DNA from: Buxus sempervirens
Taxonomy: Eukaryota; Streptophyta; Magnoliopsida; Buxales; Buxaceae
Direction: 5' to 3'
DNA length: 64,000 nt
NCBI GenBank assembly: GCA_947561395.2
Contig: OX387183.1
Coordinates: forward strand, 6,071,883-6,135,882
In this document: one piece after another, positions 11,829 to 22,340 of the stretch
Position numbering within the stretch: the stretch's first letter is position 1
How the letters are laid out: every line of letters starts with the position of its first letter
The notes under the pieces: generated by a model
The model's database searches: none
Seen by the model: only the letters and a program-made list of their open reading frames with translations
Told to the model about the DNA's origin: nothing
Program-made: the position numbers and the translations under genes

Positions 11829-14526
11829 GGCTGGAGTGGCACTTTGTTCTCAGCTTGGTGTTGTACATATGGGATAATATGCGGTTAGAAGTTAGCAGAA
11901 TAGCATGGAGGAGTTCTCCACATTCAGTTCGGGTTTCCATGTCTGCAATTTTGGCAGGGATGGTATGTTAAACCCCTTGATTTTTCTTAGTGCAAGAAAA
12001 ATCAAATTCTATAGTCTTTTTTCTAATTGATAACAGGTTTTATTCAATCTTCAATCTCATTTGAAAGATGATTGATTGATTGATTGATTCATCTTGTAAA
12101 ACAAGAAGCTATTAATATGATATATCAATATTAGTCATTGATGTTGCTTTTTCTTGTCGGTCTTCCGAATTTTTATGTCCATCAATGTGGCACCTTGTCT
12201 TATTGGGGCCTCAGTAAAACCCTGTTAAACTTTGAAGACTAGAACCTACAAATCATGCACTCACAGATTGTTATTATTGCATATTTCACAATATCATAAC
12301 CTGTATGGCAAACTCTGTCCAGATTTAGGATGCCTGCACTCTGTAAAAGTTTTGCAACTCGATTGTGTATGATGTAATTATCAACAGATTTGACCATTTT
12401 AAGGCTGTGTTTAGCATTACTTTTTACTTTTATTTTTTTACTTTTTGAAGCATTAAGTATGTTTGGGCAGTGAATGATTTTGCATCTCATGATGAATCTC
12501 TTGAGAAGCAAAATTTTATCCCTATTCAAATTTTCCTAGTTATTTAGGAAAAATTGGGAAGCAAAAACATTCACTAATTAACATGCTTATTGCTTCAAAA
12601 AGTAATGTCAAACGCAGCTACGTTGAGCTCCAGCTTTGTTCTGTGCTTGAATTATGGGCCTCACACTCTGCATTTGTGCTGTGCTTGAAAGAGCAGCGAA
12701 GGTGGCCCTCTTCACGTATACTGTTCTTTCTTAGGATAACTCCATTGAGTTGCTTTTTTGAAAAAAAAATGAATGTTCGGTAAATACGCATAGTTAAGTG
12801 AGTCTTGGCTTTATATAATAGTATATAATAATATTAAGAAGTTTTTAACAACTCTTAATGGGATGCCTTCCAAGCGTATGATGCTTAAATCAATTTAAGA
12901 AATTGTAATAAAATGATGGCTATCCTAAAGATTTTCTAAAAATACATATTTAAATTTTCCACCTGACAAAATAGTCACTGTCCACGGACACTCTCATCTA
13001 GTCATCTATACCTATCTCTTCGGAGAGATCAACATTAGAATCACGGACAGTGACAACTTGAATAACTTACACGTCTCAACTGGAGATAAAGTCTTGAAGA
13101 TGACACTTAACAAGACTTGACCACTGTTAGAAGAAGAAGAAGTATCCTCTACTCTTGAATTGTTTTGCTGATATCTATCACTTGGCTTCTAGAGTTGGCA
13201 AAAAGCGAACTGATCCGACGGGCCAATCCAATTATAAACGGGTTGGGTTGACCCATTTATTAATTGGGTCCCAACCCGTTTATTAATTGGGTTGGATGTG
13301 GGTTGGGGTTGTAATCGAGTCAACCTGATTATAATCCGCCAACCTGATTAAAAAAAAAGTGGCATGAACCGGCCTGATTAACCCCAACCTAACCCAATCA
13401 CCCCCCATTCTATTTTAATCATACATTTTGAAAAAATAAAAATATATAATCGGGTTGAACCCATTTATTGGCTGGTTGGGTTCAGTTTGGGGTTTTCCCA
13501 ACCGACCATTAATCGGGTCAACCTGAACCCGATTAACCCGAACCCGATTATGACCTGACCCGTTGCCTGCTTTATTGGCTTCTCTTTTATTTTATAATAA
13601 GCTAATTACATATACTTCCCTTCATGTTTCAGAAATAACATCAGTCTCCTTGCCAAAATTAACCTACAAATTTTTTTTTTTGGTAACAAAATTAACCTAC
13701 TAATAACACTATCGTTTTATTTGCCTTCTTTTAAAAAAGCCTCACAAGTAAATTACATAAACCTCTCACTTACAATTTTTTAATTCAAAAACAAGGATAA
13801 GTTTATCTATACATACCTCAAATTACTATCTATCACAGACTAAAACCACATAATGAAATCTATTATTATATTTCACCGCATTGGGTGTTATTGTTGGAGT
13901 ATATGAAGATTAGTGTTTTTTAAATGGGTCTCAGATCAAAACATTTAAAATTAAGAAAAAAACATTAACTGTCAATTGCTACTGACAACATCTGAGTTTA
14001 ACAGTAACAATCAATGGAGTGAAGCATAGCAGCGGATTTCATCCTTAAAGTCAGAGGATGTCAATATGACCTTTCCACATGCCTAAGGGGAGATGGTGTT
14101 ATTTTAGAAACTTAAAGGATAATAAGTGTAATTAAGATATAACTCGATGGAGATTTTTGTAATTTTCACCTTATAAATTTCGTCCCGCCGCCACCGTGAA
14201 GTTCGTAAAAACACAAAAGAAAAAGCTTTAGCCGAAGATAACGATTTCATTTCGTGAGATTAGAAAAAAAAAAGGGTTACGTAAGAACTAAGAACACGAA
14301 GGAAAGCTTTAGCCGAAAACTCAAGAGCTGACTACATATTCTTAAATGGTTCAAGGGCGGCAATCTTATGGGGATCCACGTAAGGATTCTAGTTAAAGGA
14401 ACCACCAGATTTCAACTATTGGATTTCTGATTTGAGATTAAAAAAAACAAAGGGTTACGAGAAGAAGGAGGTTTTCGACGAATATAAACGATAAGACACG
14501 CAAATGATCGGAAGATCAGCAGGCCA
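11829..14526. other. Intergenic DNA with a small repeat element
   Basis: No gene is recognisable between the bHLH and GH28 genes. At about 13193-13566 is a stretch starting 'agagttggcaaaaagc' and ending 'gacccgttgcc', filled with alternating 'aacccg', 'cgggttggg' and 'attaatcggg' words in both orientations; this looks like a foldback or hAT-type MITE. Around 12972-13062 a short inverted pair (gtcactgtcc / ggacagtgac) brackets about 70 bp. The last 300 bp should include the GH28 promoter and leader. Confidence 0.5.
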
Positions 14527-17391
14527 ATGGCAAATCTCTTCTCCCTCCTTACAACTACTCTCTCCCTTCTCTCCTTCCTCCTCGGATCACAATACTCTGC
14601 GTCGTCTTCAACAATCTCCGTTTCCGATTACGGTGCCGTCGGCGATGGTATACACTACGATACGCCGCGCATCCAGGCCGCTATCGATGCGTGCGTCGCC
14701 GCCGGTGGCGGACGTGTCAGATTCCCACCGGGAAATTATCTGACTGCGACCGTATTCTTGAGATCGGGAGTTGTGTTGGAGATCGAGAAAGGAGCAACGA
14801 TTTTGGGAGGGACGAGACTGGTGGACTATCCGTCGGAGTCTCGGAGATGGTACGTGGTGGTGGCGGAGAACGCGACGGATGTCGGGATCACTGGCGGAGG
14901 CGTGATCGACGGTCAGGGATTGAAGTTCGTGGAGAGGTTCGACAAGCGGAAGAACGTGATGGTGAGTTGGAACAGTACCGGCGCGTGTGACGGTGACGAG
15001 TGCCGGCCGAGACTCGTCGGTTTTCTCGGTTGCCGGAACGTTAGAATTTGGGACGTCAGATTCACGGAGCCGGCTCTCTGGTGGTGCGTACTTATCCCCT
15101 CTGCGCTGCTAACTTGCGCTTATTATTTATTCGATTCCTTTCTTACCGTTTTCTCATGTCATGTCCCACCTGATCTTATCGTACACATATCCAAAAAGGG
15201 AAACAATTTGACGGGACGAAATCATCCGCAGGATGTTGACACGTGTAATATCCCACGGATGCTGTTCATTCATATTCTCCAGTGAGAAATGTGTTGGGAA
15301 TGTGAATGCACATGGAGCATCCCACGATGCTGTGCATTCACATTCCCCGATGAAAAAATGTATTGGAAATGTGAATGCATAGCATCTGTAGGATACTCCA
15401 CGTAGCAACATCGCACGGATTCCACAAAATCTACTGCACATTAACTGCGGCAGACGATTTCAATTGTAAATTACACAAATCTCTTCAAGCTTGACAAAAT
15501 TACAAGAGTAAATTATAAAAGCCTCCTTGAGGTTTGTGCTAATTACAAATACCACCCTTCACGATTCTAGTATAACACTCTTTCCCTTCAAGCTTTTAGA
15601 AAGGTCACACGCACTTCCCTCACCGAAGTTTTTAATAAAGATGTCGATAATCTTTAAGTATAGAAAGACGAATTTATTCTTCAAATTATTCTTCAAGTCT
15701 ATTTTCCGATGCCCATCCAAACAGTTGAAAAACTTCGATTTTTTTTTAAAATATTTTCTGATGTAAAATATTTTCCAAAGAAAAACATTTTACATCAAAA
15801 CAAACGAAGCCTAAGTGTCTAAAAAAATTGTATTTAAAAAATTTTAAATATCCAATTCTAATAAGGAAACAATTGAACTTATATAAAGACAGTAGGAAAT
15901 TTAAAAAGTTTTAAACAAGGACAACATATCATTTACTAACTACTAAGAGGGTAAAATAATAATCTAAAGTTGATGAAACTCATTATATTCACTTATGCTA
16001 TAAAGTTTCTTTCATTTCCCAACCTCAGGAATGGTATCATCCCAAATTTTCTTTGGCACTATGTCCTTCAGCCCTTTTTTCCCGTTCACAGTATCCAAAC
16101 CTTTATGACATGAAGGAATCATACAATTTCTTGCATTTTTTTGGTATCCAAACACAACCTTAGTAACCATGATTGTTACTTGGTAGAGAGGAGGTACTGT
16201 CACAACCAACTAAATTTGATGGGAAGTTAGTAATATTTCAAAAATATGAATGCAAGTATCCATAATTTTAATGAACCTCAAGAGAGGTTTCTGTAGTTTG
16301 TCAAATTAAATATTTACCATTAACCAATTAGATATGGAAGGCAAATTGATGTTCTTCAACCATAAATTGAAAATTATATCATTAACTGATATAAAACCTG
16401 TGCTTAGCTCTTTGTTTTGCAATGATGCTTAAAATTCTAATTCTACTGCATTTTGATTTGAATGCAGTTTGCACTTAGTCAAGTGTGAAAACACATCAAT
16501 TCATGATGTTTCAATTTATGGGGACTTTGACACCCCGAACAACGATGGAATAGATATCGAAGATTCAAATAACACAGTCATCACAAGATGCCATATTGAT
16601 ACCGGGGATGATGCTATCTGTCCAAAGACATCTGCAGGCCCCCTCTATAACTTAACAGCAACAGATTGTTGGATCCGGACAAAATCTTCTGCAATTAAAC
16701 TTGGGAGTGCTAGTTTGTTCAATTTTAAGTACCTGTTTTTCAACAATATCACGATAGTTGATTCTCACAGAGGACTTGGATTGCAGATACGCGATGGAGG
16801 TAACATCATTTGATCCTCTTATGAAGTTCTTCGGGAAGTTAGTTTTCTATTTTGTCTATTCTTATTTGAAAAAATATGTTTTACCTCTGATACCTAATCA
16901 CAGGAAATGTGAGCAGCATTACCTTCTCAAACATAAATATTTCCACAAGGTATTATGATCCATCATGGTGGGGAAGAGCAGAGCCAATATATGTGACAAG
17001 CTGCCCACGCGACTCGAATTCAAAAGCTGGTTCAATCTCTGATCTTACATTCATTAACATCTCAGCAACTTCTGAGAATGGTGTCTTTTTATCTGGTTCT
17101 GAGGGTGGGCTTCTAAGCAACTTGAAGTTCATTCATGTGAGTCTGACTTACAGAAGATGGACAAATTACACAGGTGGTCTGATTGATTACAGACCAGGAT
17201 GCCAAGGATTTGTTAATCATAGTATGGCTGGGTTTATTATGGAGAACATTCGAGGATTAGAGATGGAGGATGTGAACATAAGATGGTTTGATAATCATTC
17301 AAAACAATGGAATAACCCCTTGAACTTCAGGCCTTCAACTGTGAATAACATTTCTTTTCTTAATTTCCACTCCGGAGCTTACAAACAATAG
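14527..17391 (+). CDS. GH28 family (polygalacturonase-like) secreted protein
   Basis: Three exons, 14527-15083, 16468-16799 and 16904-17391, join in frame to 458 residues. The N-terminus (ANLFSLLTTTLSLLSFLLG) is a signal peptide, so the protein should enter the secretory path to the cell wall. A right-handed beta-helix fold is expected. GH28 landmarks are NNDGIDIED (motif I, with the first Asp) and DTGDDAI (motif II, Asp-Asp). The stretch that should carry the catalytic-site His of motif III reads KSSAIKLGS with no His, and the RIK motif IV is represented by LQIRDG. Activity on homogalacturonan is therefore uncertain. It resembles the Arabidopsis 'pectin lyase-like' gene At3g57790, which has the same neighbours. 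Exon 1 is clearly more GC-rich than exons 2 and 3. An ATG at 14504 is in another frame. Confidence 0.9.
15084..16467 (+). other. Intron 1 of the GH28 gene, with hairpin repeats
   Basis: The 1.38-kb intron carries a cluster of inverted repeats at about 15217-15430. One hairpin pairs 'gggaatgtgaatgcac' (about 15296) with 'gtgcattcacattccc' (about 15332). The same 'catcccacgg/gatgctg' words occur near 0.7, 1.3, 42.85 and 43.05 kb. At about 15500-15600 are words (gtaaattataaaagcctcc, ccttgaggttt) like the ends of the Mutator-like element at 39.1 kb. At about 16020-16166, in reverse, is sequence similar to 37548-37640. Confidence 0.5.
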
Positions 17392-17648
17392 AATGTACTG
17401 TAAAACCTCTGGTTGAGTGGCATTATTTATATGACAATGATTTGGCAAGAGTTTCATGTTATCATCATATTATCTGATCCTCAAGCTATTTTCTGAAGGG
17501 GATAGTAGTGGAGAGAATCAAGCAACTTTTTTAGAAAGTTTTTCGATCCAAACAGGTTTTTGGATTGAGAAATCAATATTTGAAAATAACGAATTTAAAT
17601 AACAAGTTCAGCTTTGATTCAAATAAGATCACTCTTTCTGATAGAACT

Positions 17649-20213
17649 CTACAATTCAGAATCAAATCCAATATTCCAAAATCCTTCAGGGGTCATTGGA
17701 GGTACATACCTGTACCTATGCCTTGACGCACCATCAAGATGCTCGCAACGAAAATTGTTTTTATTGTCACCATCCTTACTTCGATCATCAGGAAGAACAG
17801 CATCATAAAATTTCTTACACTGCTTGCATTCAACTCCTTTCAGGTTTTCCCTCTCAGCTTTCTTTCTAACTGGTTCAACATACTTGAAACTTTTAGGCCT
17901 TGACGTTGAGGTTTTCTGCTTTCCTGGACTAGGATTTACATTTCTGTCTTGTGTCTCTTCATCGGAGCTATCAAAATTCATGTCTTTTGGAGCAGGAACT
18001 GGAAAATCATGAACTTCCCCTATCACAGCTTTGTTCTTAATAATTTCTTTAGCATTCTCCAAGGGAGTGTTAAGAAAATCATCATGTGGATCAGGTCCAC
18101 CATGGTCTTGATGGAACCTGGTAGCCCTCCAATAAGAAATTGGTCGTTTCATACCAGCTAGTGGTCCAGTTTGCACATTGATGGAAGGTTTCAACAAAAC
18201 AGGGGAACCGGAAGCAGAAGGGGAATGGGAGTTTGAGCTTTGGATAGTTCGGGCTTCTCTGTCGTCCCTCAAATTTTGTAGGAAAGTTGTGTTATCCTTC
18301 TGCTTGCTCATTTCAGATGTGACAGCAGAGCTTTCTGGATCTTCACTTTCAGGGACTGTGCTACCCGGATAGATAAGAGCAGTTAGCATCAACAAGAAGA
18401 AAACGTATATACTAATTTTGTTTCAAAAGTAAAATGCAATCTCATATCATTGTGAAGAACAGATGTCAAAGTGTTAAATATCGGTGAGCTTCTGAATTGA
18501 ATAAGTACACAGACAACCAATGCTAGTATGTTTCCATGAACCCTCTTGTAGAAAGTTAGCAAAACCAGCAATAGAAATTGTACCTTGTGAAATTATTGAG
18601 TCCTGATGATATGTCCATGAATTGGTTTCCTCCTCCATTCTGCTGTGAGGAAGCATATTCTCTGTAGTGAGGCCAGACTTTTCAAGGAGAAAGTTGTATT
18701 GAGATTTCAACCTTTTATACTTAGCGACCATATCTCTTCTTTTTTGCTTCTCGATCAGTATCTCAGAGGCTTTGGAGTCAATCTCTAGCAATAACTTTTC
18801 TTGGGATTCTCTCTCCTTGGCAACCTCTTCATTCCTCTCTGCGAGATTCTTTTGGAGTTCATCAACTTTCTCTTCTGTACTTCTTAGTTTGGACAGGATC
18901 AGATTCCTTTCTTTTTTATGCCCTGTCAACAACTGCTCCTTATTCAAGAGCTCAGAGGCATTTATTTCAATCTTCTGGATCAATGTTTCTTGTAATTTCT
19001 TACTGTCAGCCACTTCTCCATTCCTCCTCCGGGGCTCTTCTTCAAGTCCACCCACACTCTGCTCTATAAATCTTAATTTGGCTGAAAGTATTTTGTTCTG
19101 TTCCTTTTCGCTCATCATCTCAGAAGTGCATGATTCAATCTTTTGAAGCAACTTTTCCTGCAGTTCGCTTCCCTCAGTCACTTCAGCAGTCTTCCTTCTG
19201 AGCTCCTCTTGCAGCTTATCAATTCTCTCCTTGAGACTTGCTATTTCATCCAGAAGCAATTTTTTCTTCCTTTCATGCCCACCTAACAGGTCTCTGTTTT
19301 TCGCATTTACTGATGATTCTGACTTGATCATTCGGAGCAATTCCTCTTGCACTTCTCTTCCCTTAGCCACTTCATCATTTTTGTTCCTAATCTCCCTGTC
19401 AAGTCTCTGAATATTCTTCTCTAGATCTTCCAATTTGGCTGTAAGCTCCTTCTCCCTCTCTTCACAGGCACTTAGTTGCTTTGTCTTGTTCACGATAACA
19501 CTGGCTTTAGACTCGATCATTCGGAATAAACTTCCATGCAATTCTGTAACCTCTTCCACTTCTTTAGTCTTCTTATCAAGGTCCCACTTGAGAATTTCAA
19601 CATCTTTTTCTAGACCTTTTAATTTTGCCAGAAACAGTTTCTTTTCTCCCTCATGCTTCTCCAACAGTTGTTCTTTGTTTACTATCACAGAAACTTTTGA
19701 TTCAACCCGTTTAAGTAATTCTTCTTGTAATTCCTTCCTCTCATCCACTTCCTTAGTCTTCTGCCTGAGCTTCCCTTGGAGCTCATCAACATCCCCCTGC
19801 AGGCATTCCAGCTTTGCAATGATCAATTTCTTGTTTCTGCTGTTCTCGTCAAACAGGTGTCCATTGTATGACACAATCGCCTTCTCCAATTCAAGAGAAG
19901 CAGTCAGGCGTTTGTTCTCTTCAAGTGCTTTCAGATTTTCAAGCTGAAGATTTTCTATTTGAAGCAAATATGAACTTTCCTTCCTTTTCCAGTCATCTTC
20001 TGCAGCTTTCATGGCCTCAGAGAAGCTTTTCTCCAAGGCTTTGGATCTGGACTGGAAATCTGGGTAAATTTGGCTGCAGAAAACATATTCGATCTGAGAA
20101 ATCCTGTCTTTTGCTTCCTGAATTGTGGCCACCAGAATGGTGCTGAGCCCAGAGAAATACTTTCCATCATCACGATCAAACGGCTGCCCTAGCTCGCGTT
20201 CCATCTCTTGCAC
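17649..20213 (-). CDS. COM1/GR1: COM1/GR1 DNA-end resection protein (CtIP/Sae2 family)
   Basis: Two exons on the minus strand, 20213-18584 and 18355-17649, give 778 residues. The C-terminus is the SAE2/CtIP domain: ECKQCKKFYDAVLPDD with a CxxC pair, RCEHLDGASRHRYRY with the conserved RHR, then VPPMTPEGFW, whose Thr-Pro matches the CDK site needed for resection in the family. The family works with the MRE11 complex to process double-strand breaks in meiosis and after damage, in the nucleus. The N-terminus (LSTILVATIQEAKDRISQIE) matches the plant N-terminal region as I recall it. Residues about 98-514 form a coiled coil of repeated 63-residue units, which probably explains why the protein is longer than the roughly 590 residues I recall for Arabidopsis. 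The start could also be the Met four codons later (20204). Confidence 0.92.
18672..19922 (-). repeat. 63-residue (nine-heptad) coding tandem repeat in COM1/GR1
   Basis: Within the coiled coil, units beginning ELQEELLKRVESK (residue 161), ELHGSLFRMIESK (224), EVQEELLRMIKSE (287), ELQEKLLQKIESC (350), KLQETLIQKIEIN (406) and ESQEKLLLEIDSK (469, partial) follow each other. Their lengths are 63, 63, 63, 56 and 63 residues. A weaker copy precedes them at about 98-160. Sixty-three residues is exactly nine heptads, and the short copy lacks exactly one heptad, so coiled-coil register is kept throughout. Confidence 0.8.
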
Positions 20214-20716
20214 TAGAAGCTTTCCGCATATGCCTTCACGTTGTCAAAAAATCACTGATCTCGTGCTCTCAACCAGGTGCGCAGAATATTAGGATTTTCC
20301 AAGATCCGGTCCAATGAAATTAGCATCTAATTAGTTCGATTTGAACTTTACAGAGCAAGAAAATCAGGAATAAAGAGAACAAAATTGTATTAGTACAATA
20401 ATCTCACAGAAACCCTAATTTCTTCGCTAATGTGTAAGATAATCAAAACACAGGTCCATGTAAGATGATGAAATAGAGAAATCTGCAGAGAGAGGAAGAC
20501 GAACGAAGGAGAAAGAATTAGAGGAATGAAGAACAGAGAAGATTATATCAATAACTCTGAGAATTGCAGGGTCGGATCTGGAGATCTGAAGAGATTAAAC
20601 GAGATAGAGATTCAAATGGCTGTAGCTCTTTCAAGTAGTCGGAAACTCGGCTACCGGTGTGGCTTCCTTGGCAAGCTTTCCAAAGATTAGGTCAAAAGGG
20701 TAAAATGAGAAATCTC

Positions 20717-20724
20717 TTGGCGCC
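20717..20724. promoter_or_regulatory. Candidate E2F site upstream of COM1/GR1
   Basis: TTGGCGCC fits the E2F consensus TTSSCGSS. It lies about 500 bp upstream of the COM1/GR1 start codon. Many plant DNA-repair and S-phase genes are E2F targets, so the site is plausible, but position and function are inferred. Confidence 0.4.
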
Positions 20725-21320
20725 ATTTTTAAATTTCCCACCTTCCCTCGTGTCTTCGCTTGCCAAATTTTCAATTTTTTTTTCTTTTAATGTTCTCTAT
20801 TTTTATTTATATTGTTTTTTGCATATTCGTTTATATATATATATATATCTGTTTGGATTGCGAGAACGTATTTTTTGTTTTTTTTTATGTGATGAGGAAA
20901 AAAAGAAAAAAAACCTTGAGAAAAACACAGGATATTGTAATAAAATATTATTTCCTTAAATTGATTGTGAGAAACATTGTGGAACTCTGAAGGTTAAGAA
21001 ATGTAAGAAATTGTATCCCGAGAAATTCACCTTTCTCATAACATAACTTTAGGCTAAAAAAAATGTATAAGTCATAAGTTGAAATTAAGTACTTAATTAA
21101 ACGATCCCAAACATAGCCTTAGTATTCCTGCACCCTATATAGTTTTTCATGATCAAAATGTAACATAATGGGAATAAGATTTATAAATGTAGAGCTTGTA
21201 GCTAATTGGGTTGCATCTGACCACTTCAAGGTTTAAGAGTTTGGGATATTAATTCAACCCATTGATAAATGGATTTAAACTTGCAAGCCTGTTTATTTTT
21301 AGTTAAATATTTTGATTTCT

Positions 21321-21488
21321 TATTTCCTAATTCCATTTAATTTTAAACTATAATGACGTGCAAGGCATTCAATATACTAAAACCTTGACAAACACAGGAG
21401 AGTGTAGGGGAAAAAATAGTAATTAAAATTTAACATGTTAAATGCCTTGCACATAATTCTAGCTTAAAATTAAATGGAATTAGAAAAT
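21321..21488. repeat. Imperfect inverted repeat / foldback MITE
   Basis: The left arm (about 21321-21375) contains attccatttaattttaaac and gtgcaaggcatt; the right arm (about 21433-21488) carries them in inverted form. The arms are about 50 bp with a loop of about 60 bp. No target-site duplication was clear. A transcript would fold into a long hairpin. Confidence 0.6.
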
Positions 21489-22340
21489 AAATATGCTTTC
21501 TTTTCAAAAAAGGAGAAAAAAAATGTCATTTTTCAAAATGTTAGTGAATTTAGAAAGACTTGGAAATAAATAAATAAGTTTGAAATATTATGACACCAGC
21601 CAATATAGCACATATTGATTTTAAGTGCATAAAAAATTGAACTATAATGCTTGTTCATGGGATATAATTCACCAAGAAATTTAATATAATTGCATTGATC
21701 ATAATAAATTCCAAAGGCGTTGATGCTCCTTGCTTGCATTCTTTTGTAAGAGGGGTACTTTTTTTTTTTTATTGGAAAAACAAAATTTTATTAACTTTGT
21801 AAGTAAAATCTTCCTCTAACATCATCTAGGAGTAGAATTGAAAGAAATGAAATGGAGATTTCATCCAAGTACAAGAGAAATTCTCAATAATTTGCTTGTT
21901 TTGCATGAACGCATTTCCTCTAGTACTAGATGTTAGGGGTGTGGGGCCTGTGGGCCCCCTATTGCCAAGGACATGGGACTTCAAGGTAGGACAATATTGA
22001 GAGCATTTCATCTTGTGTCACTTAGTGGTACCAGCGTAAATCATGCGGATGGATGCCTCATTTCAATGTGGAGCCCACATCCCAAAACACATCCTATTCG
22101 CTGGTTTCATAGAAACACCGGCTTCTGGCTCTAGAGGAAATCCATTCGGCAATATTGGGTAGCCTAAGCTTGTCCATTAATCGGGTTAATGTAATGGATT
22201 CAGGCTGGGGTCGGGATCGGATGGATCTAGATCCGACCCGATTGACTGCCTTGGCTGGAAAGTTTCTTCATTCTTTCCCTCCATACGAGTTAAATGGGCA
22301 GTTACGTTGGCCATTAATACCGTTATCCGAGGAGCCCAAA

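Larger units (their letters stand above)
20214..22340. other. Divergent intergenic region between COM1/GR1 and the PPR gene
   Basis: This region should hold the COM1/GR1 leader and promoter (near 20214-20760, minus strand) and the PPR promoter. It also has a TA run at 20832-20847, a hairpin at 21321-21488, and a short motif near 22027-22055 that resembles one near 59636-59670 (ggtaccagcgtaaatc / ggtgccagcatgaaac followed by 'cggatggatgcc'). The open frame reaching back to 22155 starts at a TTG and is probably leader, not protein. Confidence 0.5.

Noticed and set aside
16012-16209. 65-codon minus-strand frame in the GH28 intron
   Set aside because: The same sequence type recurs at 37548-37640, so it is repeat DNA.
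19435-19947. 170-codon Ser/Phe-rich frame on the + strand
   Set aside because: Antisense shadow of the COM1/GR1 coiled-coil exon.
22155-22340. Upstream extension of the PPR reading frame
   Set aside because: It begins at TTG, lacks family similarity, and the Met at 22341 gives a targeting-like N-terminus and the expected length.
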